In this document: positions 53,203-64,000 of the stretch, piece by piece
Layout: every line of letters begins with the position of its first letter
Position numbering within the stretch: position 1 is the stretch's first letter
Assembly: GCA_002682825.1 (NCBI GenBank)
Contig: NOKP01000020.1
Span: forward strand, 186,001 to 250,000
Direction of reading: 5' to 3'
Source of the DNA: Neonectria sp. B-13
Lineage: Eukaryota; Ascomycota; Sordariomycetes; Hypocreales; Nectriaceae
DNA length: 64,000 bases
The notes under the pieces: model-generated
The model's input: the letters and a program-made list of their open reading frames with translations, nothing else
Told to the model about the DNA's origin: nothing
Database searches by the model: none
Position numbers and translations under genes: made by a program

Positions 53203-55716
53203 ATGGTAAACCCGAACAGGAAGTCGACCATCACGGATATCGTAATTCCCGAAAATCTCCTACGAGCACCGACTGCAGATTTCCACCGGCGCAGTCGTCA
53301 GAAGGAGCTGGAGCTATCTGCTGCAGAACATGGTCCGGTTCGGAAAGCTCTCGATGCCCATTACAGCCAGATCCAACGCGGAGATGTCAATAGAACCCTC
53401 AGCATCGCCGTCACTCGTCCGGAACCTGCCCTTACAGAAGAAGGCGACCGCAAGCTTAGAGGGAGCCAGTCGACTACGACAGAGGAAACCGTAGCGAACG
53501 ATGAAATCCAGGTGCAGGTCCCTATAGTCGTCACCCACATTCAGTTCGCCAATGATCCATCAAGTCCAAATACAAACCTTTTCAACTCACTGAACACGTA
53601 TTCAATGGGTGACGAGAGCTCTGGTCTGCCGAATACCTATACCGAGAAGGATCCGCGCGCGCGAAACTCGTTCCATCCACAATGGTCGGCCAACCTTGCA
53701 GCGCCACCGCCAAACACAAGGCGCGAAAGATTTGGAAGCATTGTACCGCCTTCCATGCAAAGGACTGCGCGTAGGCTGAGTAAGGCTGTTCGGAGAAGCA
53801 GCATCTACGATGTCTATGAGAAGGCAAAGACGAGAGGCGCCCAGCTGCAACGCAAGCGATGGGCGCAACTTCTCTTCGAAATTTCCTTTTACTTCTTCTT
53901 GCTGGCATTCATCTACTTCGTCCTGGTCGGGCTACCTCTCTGGAAAGGCTCCGTATACTGGATGTATTGGTTGGCGAAGACCAAGTTCAACGTTACAGCC
54001 GGCTTCACAATCACACTTGGCATCGCGGTCATGTAAGTACTTTGAGCTTGATTGAATCCCTGAGTTGATCGCCAATACCTCTCTCAACACAGATACGCCT
54101 ACGCACCATTGTTCGTCCTTTTCGAACGTGATCCACCGCCAGCTCCCGAAATCCCGAACACGGATCCTGCAACCAATCCGACAATCCGAAAAACCGCACT
54201 TCTTATTCCTTGCTACAAGTCCGCGAGTATCGTTGGGGCAACTCTAGACGCGGCCATAAAGATCTTTCCGCCATCGCATATCTTTGTCATTTCGAACGGC
54301 AACTCTCCCACTCCGCTCGATAACACCGAGGAAGTCTGCGAGCCTTATGGAGTCACACACCTCTGGTCTCCTATCGGTTCCAAGATTGTCGCGCAGTTCG
54401 TCGGGTGCTACGCCGCCAAGGACTTTGACGATGTGCTGCTTATTGATGATGATTGCACACTGCCCGCCAACTTTCCCGTCGTTGGCGACCGCCTAACTGG
54501 CAAGGTCAAGTCAATCGGTTACACGATCAAGAGTGTTGGTCCCAATGCGTCGCGAGGCAACTACTGCCAGCAGGCGCAGGATCTCGAGTACAAATTATCT
54601 GGCCTTCAGCGTGCGTTCGCCGGAGTAATTGGCAGCGCAACCTTTCCCCACGGCGCCATCTCACTATGGGACCGGGAATTTCTCATCGAGATCTTCCACG
54701 ATCACCCTGGGTTTTCGGTGTCTGAAGATTGGTTCTTTGGTCACAGTTGTCGCCGGCTGGGAGGTCGTATCCAAATGTGCTCCGCCGTCTTTGTTGAGAC
54801 AGAAACCCCCCCTGCTGTCTTCTTCAGCACTGGTGGGAGTCGCGGCGGTTTTGGAGAGATGACTGTTTTCAAGCAGAGGTTTCTGAGATGGAACTTCTTC
54901 TTTGTTAACGGCATATGGTATAACTTGGCCTACATTGTTGGTAGTTGGAAACTGGGTTGGTGCGAGCCCGGCACAAAGCTGTTTGTGTTTCAAGAGGTGT
55001 GTGCAAGACAGTTCCACGATCCACATGGATGGACTAACAAATGACCTAGATTTACGAAACCATTCTTTATCTTCTAACTCCCTTCGTACTTCCCATATCA
55101 CTTGCGCTCCAACCCGCACTCTGTGGCTACCTATTTGCGGCTACATTGGGCTTATACCTCATCAATGCCCTCATTTTCAACGAAATTCATCTGCGGCTCA
55201 AACACGAGCGTGTCGGTTGGGGCGTCTTGCTGATCTACTACGTACGTAACATATTGTTCTCCCAATCATGTATATATGCTAACATGACTCCAGATGCCCT
55301 ATAAGATTGTTCTCACAGGCGTCAACGTTGTTAGCTGCTACTGGGCCATTTTCAAATACGGGCATTACTTTGCGAACCGCCACCCCAAAGTCATTGAGGA
55401 TGAACATGCCGTTGAGATTGTTCTCCGTCTGGAAGAGACGACCGACAAGGAATCGAGTGCAACGAGTGCAACGGGAGAAACTCCACGTGCTCCGCCCCAG
55501 GGTCGCAGGATGACTGTAACTTCGGTTATTACGAAGATGAGCATCTCTAGCGACATTCCCGTCCCTCCTCCGCTGCTTCCTCAAAACCAATTCCGAGACA
55601 GGGCTGCAGAAAGAAGGTCCAAGGGAATAAGCATCCAGTTCGCGGATTTGCCTACGCCTAGCTCCACCGCGAACAGGTTCTCAAAGAACTTCGGGCCCAA
55701 GCAGGAGGAGGTCTAA
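53203..55716 (+). CDS. Family-2 glycosyltransferase, Cps1/hyaluronan-synthase-like polysaccharide synthase (782 aa)
   Basis: Exons 53203-54032, 54093-54996, 55050-55241 and 55294-55716. A long hydrophilic N-terminus (about 1-215, Ser/Thr/Arg-rich) precedes two membrane segments (LFEISFYFFLLAFIYFVLVG; FTITLGIAVMYAYAPLFVLF). The GT2 catalytic domain begins TALLIPCYKSASIVGATLD (near 313-330). It has the DxD-type IDDDC at 394-398, the acceptor-site SEDW at 487-490 and QRFLRW at 538-543, the Q/RxxRW motif of processive synthases. Further membrane helices follow (LTPFVLPISLAL; ATLGLYLINALIF), then a C-terminal cytosolic tail. It should make and extrude a polysaccharide at the plasma membrane from a UDP-sugar. 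Fungal relatives are called Cps1; the product here is unknown. Confidence 0.92.
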
Positions 55717-55873
55717 CTGCGGAAAGCATAGTGTGGCTACTAATTATGACTAAAGGCTTCGCCATCCTCTTATGTGATTGTCATATCCATTCTCCAAAGC
55801 CACGTTTCTTAACTACCTACACTATAAGAATGTAATTCACAATTTTGAAGCCTGAATAAGCTCCGATAACGGA

Positions 55874-57830
55874 TTATGTTGTGCTATTTCGCGTCTCCAC
55901 CGTTTCCACGCCCATCTTCTCTTCTATGTGGATCTTTACATCGCTTTCATGGACAATCTTGATGTCGCCGAAAATCTCGTCAATTTCCTCCAGAGATTTG
56001 CCTAGATGGAGATGTTAATTTTGTACCTTTCCCCGCGAGAAGCAGACGCAAAAACAACATCTGACTTGGGAAGGTATGGAGCGTAAAAGGAGTAACTTAC
56101 CTCTAGTCTCTGGATAAGCAAATGCAAATACAATCGCGCAGGCGGCGTTTGTTAGGACGAAAAGGATCTAAGTTCTTCGTTAGATGGTGTTAGGGGTTTG
56201 CAATAGGCTGGCTCGACCCACGTAGTATTTCCATCCCACCTCTGCCAAGGCGATAGGCGAGCATTGAGTTATGATCAGACTGATCGAGTAATGAATGACT
56301 TGTACGATGGCGTTTGCCTTAGCTCGGAGCTCTGTAGTGAAGACCTCGGGGCTGGAGATATTTGTCAGTACGGGAGAACAGAGACGATAATTAGCGATCA
56401 AACTCACGGAATGATCCAAGTCATAGGGCCCAGCAAAGCTGAGTAGTTCGCTGAAACGGCAAAGATGCAAGCAATAAGACCACGTTGAGCGGCAGCATTC
56501 GTAGGCATACCAGGGCGGGCGGGAAATAACGCAGCTATGATGGTGATGATCATGTAACAAACCGCAAGGAGCGAGGAGCTGAATATGAGGATTTTCCTTC
56601 GAGCGATTCGATCGACGAAGAATAAGGAAGCAAAACAAGCAATCGGTCCAACAGATCCGTAGAGTCCACTGACAAGGAGTTGCCGGTCCTGGTCGAACTG
56701 AAGAGTAGCATAGATTGCAGTTTGGTAGTATTGCACGAACGAGATGCCAGAGAGCATCGCCGCAGCCCAGACAAAAGATCCGACAAAGAGGCGGTTGCGA
56801 AAGGCTGACGTTCGGAAGAGATCTGCCCACGATAGTCGGCCTTGAGCTTGTTTCTCTTCCGAGATATTAATGTGGATTAATGTGAACTCGGTCTCACACC
56901 ATGCCTCGTTAGTTCCATCGTAGTGATAGCTGAGAAAAGCCTGCCTGGCCTCCTCGTGGCGGTCTTTTAGCAGCAGCCATCTGGGCGACTCGCTAAGAAA
57001 CAACACGCCGACACCGAGCAAGAGGGCTGGGATACTCTGGAGCGCGAAGCCAAGTCTCCATTGATTCGAGCTGTGCCAACGGCCTTCGCCTACACCAGTC
57101 CACAGCGCCACGAAGAAACCCCAGGCGACCACTTTCCGAGTATTAGCATTCAAATAGGACATGCCATGATGTTCTTGACTTACTCATTTGATTGACGGCT
57201 GTAATCTTCGCTCGTTGTTGTGTCTAGATCGGATTAGCGGGGAACCTTCGACTTGGACCAGGGCTAGTGTCGCACCTTTGCAATCTCAGCGCCAAAGACG
57301 GGAGCGACGCCAGTGATTGTTCCCACAGCAAATCCGACAAGCAGGCGGCCTGTGATGACTATAAAAATATTAGCTTCTACCGTTTATGCAAATTGACGGC
57401 TACTTACGCATCCCAACATGGACTGCTCCAGCCATCAAAGCACCACCCAGAACCCCCCAGATGCACCCGAAGGCAATGGCCTTGCGTCTGCCCAGCCAAT
57501 CACTAGTTATGCCGACAGATGCGCTACCAAGCCAAGCTATTGACGGATTAGTACGTAGGAGCTATATACACGCGGGATTGACATCAATCACCTCCGGCTT
57601 GATAGACGGACACGATGGCACCCCGAAGAGGTGGATCGGGATTGCCGAACTGAGTCAAGAACGAAGTCAACGCCAGACTCGGTGTTATAATTCCAGAGTC
57701 ACTGTTATTCTATTAGCTTGCTGCAGTAACGAAAGGAGTGGAATTGTCCGTACTAGCCGTAGAGAAACCCGCCGAGTCCCAGAAACAGGGCAGTTAGGAA
57801 GGGCTTATCAAGCCAAGAATAGAGCTTCAT
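55874..57830 (-). CDS. MFS sugar transporter (495 aa)
   Basis: Nine exons: 57754-57830, 57592-57701, 57408-57536, 57276-57358, 57184-57223, 56408-57131, 56222-56351, 56101-56167, 55874-56001; all joins stay in frame. Signatures: GGFLYGYDSGIITPSLAL, DWLGRRKA after helix 2, GRLLVGFAVGTITGVAPVF with GAEIAK, ESPRWLLLKDRHEEA, DRIARRK in the second half, and PETRGKSLEEIDEIFGDI at the end. Twelve helices are expected in the plasma membrane. It is divergent from the P450 at 58288 with 457 bp between the starts. Substrate is probably a hexose, pentose or glycoside; not decided by sequence. Confidence 0.92.
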
Positions 57831-58287
57831 CGTTATAGAAGTTTTGTATAAACACAACTGAAAGTGATAGCTGTCAGAGCAAACACTGAAATTGAGAATG
57901 GTATCTGTCTGAACTTCATATCTAAGTACGGGATAATTATACCCGACCAATCCCAAATCCCAGCACGCTAATGACCTGTCACGCCCCGCACTAGACATCT
58001 CGCTTATGACCCTGTTTGACTAAGAAGATTGCGGGGTAAGCTGACCATCAATCATTATATGAAGCTAGCCCTCTGCCCAGCCTTTGCAGGCCGCGGTATC
58101 AGTCTCGCGAGGTAAAACTAGGCGGGGGTGGCTTCGACTTCCTGGTAGGTCGGCAGTTGACATGGCAGTTGAGAGCATGAGCTGACCTTCAACAGAAAAG
58201 GGCAACCTCCAGTTCGGCCTTCAACGGAGAAGTGTGTCCTCTACTTTGTCATCTTCCTTTACTCTTCAATTTCCTCACCGCCTCAAG
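57831..58287. promoter_or_regulatory. Divergent promoter of sugar transporter and P450
   Basis: 457 bp between two opposite ATGs; no other gene. Shared control is plausible. No clear TATA box. Confidence 0.4.
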
Positions 58288-60118
58288 ATGTTTGACAAGA
58301 TCCTCTTTGCCCTCGCCGTCCTGGGAGGGGTTTCTTATCTTGCCTTGGCATTCCCACGCGTAAGTTCTCGCCCGCTTGTTTGCGTCGCATTGATGACTGA
58401 AACAAGCTCAGCTACGACAAGAATGGAAACTTCACTCTCATCGTTCAGAGCTTCCTCCCGGGCCTAAGACTATAAAAGTCGGCATCAAAAAGCCATGGCT
58501 ATGGTTTCAGGAACTTAGCAAAGAGTACGGAGATGTAGTGTACTTGCAACTGGGCCCAACCCCAACAATCGTGCTGGGCTCTGCGCAGGCAGCTTGGGAT
58601 CTTCTCGAGAAGCGAGGTGCAGTTTATTCCTCTCGACCTCGTTTTATTATGGGAGGCGAGCTCCTATCTGGGGGAATGCGAGGACTCATGGCTCCATACT
58701 CCTCGTATTGGAGACGATGGCGAAAACTGTTGCATGGCGGCTTCATGCAGCGCCAGAGCGAAACTTATCGACCGATTCAAAGCCTCGAGTCGAAAGTCCT
58801 CATGCACGACCTTCTCACGAGTCCAAGCGACTTCCGCAAACATCTTGAACGATACGCAGCTTCGGTCATTGTCACTGTGACCTATGGTCGAAGAGTCGAG
58901 GATGTAACAACCGACATTGTAGTCCAGCGTAATGCCGAATCAATGGAACGTCTCACCATGGTCAAGTAAGCTTTTCTGTCCTATGCTCTGGCGCCTTTCT
59001 CACAAACATAGTATTCCGGGAAAGTTCGCAGTAGAACGTTATCCTCTTTTACAATACGTTCCAGCGATCTTTGCACCATGGAAAGCCCAAGTGCTTCAGC
59101 AGCGGGATAAGGACATCAAGCTCTACACTCAGCTTATGGATGAAGTCCGTGAGAAGGTTTCGAAGGGCACTGCGCCAACTTGCTTTGCGAAGCACTTGCT
59201 AAAAGAGCAAGAAAATCTCGGAATGACTGATCTTGAAATTGCCTACACCGCAGGATCTCCATTTGGTGCTGGGGTGGAAACAGTAAGCCCAGTCTTGCCT
59301 CCTCGGGATAGCTACGCAGATTCTGACCAACATGAACAGTCTGCCGGTTCCCTTTCTAGCTTCTTCCTCGCCTGCGTCAAGTTCGGGCCGCAATTCATCC
59401 CTCGAGCGCAAGAGGAGCTTGACAGAGTTGTTGGGCTCGAGCGTCTTCCCACATTCGATGACTTGCCCAAACTCGAGTATGTAAGAGCAATCGTCTCGGA
59501 AACTTTGCGTTGGCGGCCTGTGGCGGTGCTGGGAGGCACTCCTCATGCAAGCACGGCCGACAATGTCTACAAGGGAATGTTCATTCCAAAGGGGAGCACC
59601 ATTATCGCGCCGCTCTGGGGCAGTGAGTTTTCCACCCATCACCATTCGTTGCATGCTTCTAACAAGATCTCCACCAGTTCACCTCAACGAAGCTGATTTC
59701 CCAGAACCCCACGAGTTTAGACCAGAGCGCTTCTTGGAAGAAAGGAACTACCCCGGCACCTTTGGTCACAGTGCATTCGGCTGGGGTCGACGCATCTGCC
59801 CCGGTATGCATCTTGGCTCTGCCTCCATTGCAATCAACATCGCACGCATACTATGGGCGTTTGAGATCAATCCAGCAAAGGGGAAGGATGGCAGGGACAT
59901 TGAAGCCGACATGTAAGTCGATTCACAATTATAAAGCGTGCGACACTAACATGTCTTTTAGTTTCGCCTTCTCGGAGGGGTTTAACTCAAGTCCTCTTCC
60001 ATTCCCCTGCTCAATCACACCCCGCTCTTCCAGGCAAGTGGAAGTAATCAAGGGAGACTTTCAGGATGCTATGAAAGACTTGAAAGCATACACGGTAGCT
60101 ACTAATAAGGTACTTTAA
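58288..60118 (+). CDS. Cytochrome P450 monooxygenase (523 aa)
   Basis: Exons 58288-58359, 58412-58965, 59012-59282, 59340-59622, 59678-59912 and 59962-60118. An N-terminal membrane anchor (ILFALAVLGGVSYLALAF) is followed by a Pro-rich hinge (ELPPGPKT). The I-helix has AYTAGSPFGAGVETSAGSL, the ExxR pair is Glu353/Arg356 (SETLRW), PERF is at 409-412, and the heme loop FGWGRRICPG has Cys434. All catalytic elements are intact, so it should hydroxylate or otherwise oxidise a small molecule at the ER with a P450 reductase. The pattern is of the OrdA/CYP64-CYP620-like group (inference). No biosynthetic backbone enzyme is in the window, so a degradative or tailoring role elsewhere is as likely. Confidence 0.93.
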
Positions 60119-60684
60119 GAGTGGCCAGAAATTAGAAGGGCAATAGGCAATTGAATGTGGCGCTATCACCTTCCAGGGCGGACCGGCATGTACACATAGC
60201 AAGTGAAACCCCACGTCATTCAATCAATGGAATGGTTACTCAAGCCTTGATTCTGTTCATCGGTGACCTTCAAGCCAGGCTATTCTCCAAATTTATGTCA
60301 GAGTCCGAGTACCAATGCCCCGTAGCTCTAAGCAAGGCACCAGTCAATGTTTCTGGTGGCTGGGAAGGCTAGTCAAGTCTTCATAGACATATTATAGCTA
60401 CTAGATGTAATAAGCATGAGGAAAAGTGTTATCTTCTACCTTCGGAAACAAAAATTGTTAATTTCCCAGTGCGAAAAGATTGCATCACGTTGTATCACTT
60501 GGAACGAAAAGATCTTATGACACGTCTTTATTTGCAATTGACGCGAGTGGCACCACTATGTATGTTCAAGATATTCAGGCCGACGCAAGAATTAATGTTA
60601 CGAGAAGAAGAAACGGGTTTGAGTGCGCGAGAAAGGCCTCGCTCACTGGTTACGCTATGAGTGTAACGTGGCGCGCGTGTCCCT
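60119..60684. other. Intergenic between converging P450 and LPMO genes
   Basis: 566 bp with no gene; short frames have no motif. Contains 3' UTRs of both genes. Confidence 0.45.
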
Positions 60685-61773
60685 TTAGTTCAGGGCGCGG
60701 GCGTGTCGGCGAGAAACACTGGAGCCAGCGGTCTCCTTCAGCCACTGAATGAAGGTGTCAAGGGTGAAGGTCTCGGGGAGAGTGCTGGAGTCGTCGCCGT
60801 TGCTGTCGGCAGTGGCGGACTGGGTCGCAACAGGAACGAAGGCGGTGGTGGAAGCAACGACCGAGTTCGCGGCAGCCGTGGTGGTGGGCTTGCTGGGGAC
60901 GACGACCGAGGTGACAAGGCTCGTGGGAGTGGCAATGGGGGTGGTAACGGGGGTGGCAATGGTGGTGGCAATCGTCGTGTTGGTGGCAGCAGGAGCAGAG
61001 ACGACGGGAGTGGAGTCACCGGAGTCGGAGCCGGAACCGTACAGAGCAGGTCCGGGGATCTCATAGCTCTCGAGAGTGGTGTAGGGGTTGAACAGGATTC
61101 CGGCGTCGGTGGAGGTGTACAGAGCCGTGCCCAGGACACCCTCGGGGTTGTCAGTACCGGAGCCAGTGATGGCGATGTTGAAGCACTGGGGGTAGTTCTG
61201 AGCACCGTTCTCGGAGCCAGCACCGTGCATGGCAATGATCTCGTGGCGGAAGACGTAGTTACCAGCAGCCAGAGTCTCGGGGACGGTGGTGACCCAGGTG
61301 TTGTTGTTGGCGATCATCTCGGTGGCAGCCCATGTCTGGGTGGAGAGGTCGATGCCGCTCTCGTCGATCTTAACCCACTTAAGGGTGGTCTTGTCGGCGG
61401 CAGAGCATTCACCATCGCACTTGGCGACGTAGGTCAGGACGGGACCAATGTGAGACTCAGGCCAGGCAGACCAGTTGAACTCGACAGTGCCACCGGCCTT
61501 GACCGAGGCGGAGATTGCACCGGGCTCGGCATTGATGTGGCAGATGATGTCGGAAGTCGCATAGGCATCAGGGGCAACAAAGCCGTTGTCGAGGTTCTCG
61601 GCCGACCAGGCAGGGATATCAGGAACCTCCTGGCCGTTCTGCTTGGCGTAGTAGTACTCGAGCTTGTAACCGTCCTGCGCAACTCCGTCCGTCTTGAAAC
61701 CAGTGACGGTGCCGTGGGCGATGGCGGTGGAGGCAAAAGCACCGAGAAGGGCGGCGGCGGTCTTGAAAGACAT
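60685..61773 (-). CDS. AA9 lytic polysaccharide monooxygenase (362 aa)
   Basis: Single exon. Signal peptide MSFKTAAALLGAFASTAIA is followed directly by His20, which becomes residue 1 of the mature enzyme, as required for the copper histidine brace. His108 in WPESHIGPVLTYVAKC is the second brace ligand and Tyr194 in NYPQCFNIAITG the axial Tyr; RHEIIAMHGAG holds the second-sphere His177. The catalytic domain ends near residue 240. A long Thr/Pro/Ala/Ser linker (about 250-330) and a conserved-looking short C-terminal tail (FTLDTFIQWLKETAG) replace a CBM1. AA9 enzymes oxidatively cleave cellulose or related beta-glucans outside the cell. Codons strongly favour C at the third position, so the gene is probably highly expressed on plant biomass. 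Confidence 0.95.
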   Translation of the reverse strand: MSFKTAAALLGAFASTAIAHGTVTGFKTDGVAQDGYKLEYYYAKQNGQEVPDIPAWSAENLDNGFVAPDAYATSDIICHINAEPGAISASVKAGGTVEFNWSAWPESHIGPVLTYVAKCDGECSAADKTTLKWVKIDESGIDLSTQTWAATEMIANNNTWVTTVPETLAAGNYVFRHEIIAMHGAGSENGAQNYPQCFNIAITGSGTDNPEGVLGTALYTSTDAGILFNPYTTLESYEIPGPALYGSGSDSGDSTPVVSAPAATNTTIATTIATPVTTPIATPTSLVTSVVVPSKPTTTAAANSVVASTTAFVPVATQSATADSNGDDSSTLPETFTLDTFIQWLKETAGSSVSRRHARALN

Positions 61774-62006
61774 GTTGATGGTTGGAATGGGTGTGTGGTG
61801 GTGGTGGTAGTGATGGTGGGTTGAGTGAAAGTGAGTGACGAGTGATGTCGTTGATTCAAGAAAGTAAAGAGAGTAAGAGTAATTCAAACGAACGAGTACC
61901 AGCTTCACACAGTGAAGAAAAGAATGGAATAGTGAATGGAGAAGTGAATGCGACCTGCAGCGTTAAGGAGAACAGAAACCCAGACTTTGGCCGATGGTTC
62001 TGGCTC

Positions 62007-62013
62007 CTTTATA
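62007..62013 (-). promoter_or_regulatory. TATA box of the LPMO gene
   Basis: TATAAAG on the minus strand, about 235 bp upstream of the ATG at 61773; it implies a 5' leader of roughly 200 nt. The leader next to the ATG is CA-rich. Confidence 0.5.
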
Positions 62014-64000
62014 GTGATCGTAGCCATCTGTTGCCTCTGCTTTTACGGGGTTTTCGTCGCCTCCTTGGCTTGCCGGCCCATGTTTATCGGGTGCGAATTC
62101 AGAGTGGTGGAATTTGAAGCCGGTCTCAGCGTCGTGGAGACTTTCTCTGCATTGAGAAACAAGTCCGGCCAAGACGCCAGGGGTTTTACTGTTTCAGTCC
62201 CAATGCAACCATCTGGCAGATTCAAGCGCGCGGCAACAACAAAATTCCAGATGAATCCGAAACAACATTAACTCGTTTACGGTAGTCGGCCGATCGTTTC
62301 AGGTGGCCGTGGCCCTGCCATCCGTTGGGAAAGAAACGGAAAATCAGGTACGCCTTGGCGTCACTACCACCGTTTGCACCGTGTTCTCTCCTTGGCCTCG
62401 CATTTTCTTTGCCATTGGTTTTCGACAACTAAGCCGTCGAGAACTTTCCAACCGACGCGGCGAAGATTGAGATCCAATTGTATCCAGCCACATAACAGTA
62501 GTTCTCAGGTGATATGACGAAGATTGAAGAAGCCCCGCGTCTCAGGGTGAACGCTCACCAAGGGGGGTGAGATCCACAAAGACAAACAAGGGCGGCGGCA
62601 AAGGGCATGAACGACAGGGTTTCGAATAGGAGTTTTCCTCCCTGGTACCCAAGAAACTCGCTTATGCTTGTTTCTTTGCGCCAAGGACAAGGGCCAAACG
62701 GATCTACCTGTCTAGTTCACCGTCATTATCTCCGGCTACGTCAGGTCAGGCCATCACCCTGAACAAAGTCGATGCCTCGTTTTGAATAAGTTATTCATGT
62801 CCGTGTTGGCCAATGGAATGCAGGCGCAGTGTATCAAATTATCTTCTCTACTACGTAGTCCATGTGTATTCTTTTGCCCACCTATCGAAGCAAGTACGTT
62901 TCCTCCGGGTCAAAGCAGTGAAATAACGGCACGGCTTTTCTTACGCTCGTGAGCAGATCATTAACGCTCGTGGCTGGGGAAATAGTATCAGAAGTGGCGG
63001 ATAACGGAGGCCTGATCGTTGTGCGTTTGAGTCATTTCCGATGTTGCTCGCGGAGACCATCCGTATGCTTACAGACTACGAATACAACCTTCAATTGTGG
63101 CAGATTCTCTTTCTGTCTTGATACCTTTTGTTGGCGGTCGCAAAGTCGACAAGCTCTCTTTTTCTATTCCGAACCCACAACAATGTGGAGGAGTTCGCCC
63201 GGGTCCTTACCTAACCTTCAATATCATTAGACATGCATAGTGCAAAACCAGGTTGGGCTAGCAAGCGCACCCATTCTTATGTGAATGCAAAGACTACATG
63301 GATGGTCTCTGAGGTTGAGGGCCTTGTGGCTGATTCACCTGAACATAGGAGAAGGTGAAATGGCGGGTGACCCTGGCTGGTCGAGCACGTACAGCAATGT
63401 GACAAGCACTGTGCGGTCTACTTTGCGTAGCCTGACACCATCTCCCCTCGCTAAGTAAATGGTTCACATCTCTACTTCCAGCCTTGTCAAGAGTTCACTC
63501 TCCGGTTGTTGGTTCCGCGGCCCAGCGGCTAGTGCCGTTCAAGTCAAGGCTGATATTGTCGCGCACCCGAAACTTAATCTTCAAGCTTAATTGAATTACC
63601 CCTGCCTCGAGGATGCAAGGCAATTTATATTACTCACGGGAAGCATTGATTAGCCCAAGCTGACAGTGTAACGTGTTTGTATCCTGCCGGTATTAAAGGT
63701 ATTGACATCAGTGGTGATGACCATTTTTACGCATGGGAACATATCGTAGAACCTCATTTCAATATGAACATCGAGTCGCGGTCTCTTGAATGCGCAGTGC
63801 ATATGCTGGCAAACACCTCACCCATCGGAAGCCAAAACACTACACCTGAAGGTACATGACCAGAAAGAGGATGTGGGGAGTTCAGTGTACGATACGTCAC
63901 ATTTCTAAAGTTCTGTCTGGCACTGAAATTTAACGAATACTTGTTTCTTCGCCTCTATCTAGTAAATCTAACTCATTGGGGTCAAAATGTAACTCGAAGA
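62014..64000. other. Upstream of the LPMO gene; no supported gene
   Basis: About 2 kb without a convincing gene. Small frames (62949-63230, 63677-63859) have no motif. A gene entering from beyond the window edge cannot be excluded. Confidence 0.45.

Noticed and set aside
60703..61824. Long (373-codon) plus-strand frame rich in Gly/Val/Arg
   Set aside because: It is the exact antisense of the LPMO gene; the strong C-ending codon bias of that gene keeps the opposite frame open. Low-complexity composition and no motif.
1..64000. Classical secondary-metabolite cluster
   Set aside because: P450, FMO, SDRs and regulators are present, but no PKS, NRPS, DMATS or terpene synthase is encoded anywhere in the window.
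1..64000. CRISPR array, rRNA or intact transposon
   Set aside because: No regularly spaced repeats, no rRNA-like sequence, and no transposase or long terminal repeats were seen; the fungal context also argues against CRISPR.

Overview
The window is chromosomal DNA of a filamentous ascomycete, most like a Eurotiomycete (Aspergillus/Penicillium type). The signs are many 50-70 nt introns with fungal branch points (CTAAC-type), two Zn2Cys6/fungal_trans regulators, large-family MFS transporters, an RTA1 protein, a rhodopsin-like membrane protein and an AA9 lytic polysaccharide monooxygenase. There is no PKS, NRPS or terpene synthase. Gene density is low, with long non-coding stretches, AT-rich islands and at least six decayed genes, so it reads as accessory (perhaps subtelomeric) territory. 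All exon coordinates were derived by hand from reading frames and splice sites; every complete multi-exon model given here closes in frame.

Layout. 0-3 kb: 3' end of an NmrA/isoflavone-reductase-like gene, a broken beta-lactamase-like gene, a small secreted protein and a broken NmrA-like gene. 3.7-4.6 kb: intact pirin. 6.3-18.3 kb: a compact set that looks like one catabolic unit: an ACS-type MFS permease with four CreA-type sites upstream, two short-chain dehydrogenases (SDRs), a Zn2Cys6 regulator, an AhpD/CMD-like protein and a two-domain (NTF2-like + FMO) monooxygenase. 21.0-30.1 kb: a second unit that looks like polyol/ketose use: SDR, P-loop sugar/nucleoside-type kinase, hexose-type transporter, Zn2Cys6 regulator and a second polyol-type SDR.

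32-45.6 kb: single genes (RTA1-like, FMN-binding split-barrel protein, GNAT acetyltransferase, rhodopsin-like membrane protein, amino-acid/GABA-type permease with a 20-nt microexon), mixed with relics. The clearest are a UbiD/FDC1-type decarboxylase and, next to it, a fungal_trans regulator. Together they look like the remains of the sorbate/cinnamate decarboxylation locus known in Aspergillus. A cupin pseudogene with several stop codons lies nearby.

45.6-49.9 kb is a gene desert. 50-61.8 kb holds a small hydrophobic secreted protein, a large family-2 glycosyltransferase (Cps1/hyaluronan-synthase-like), a divergent pair of sugar-type transporter and cytochrome P450, and an AA9 LPMO. The last 2.2 kb shows only the LPMO promoter and no convincing gene.
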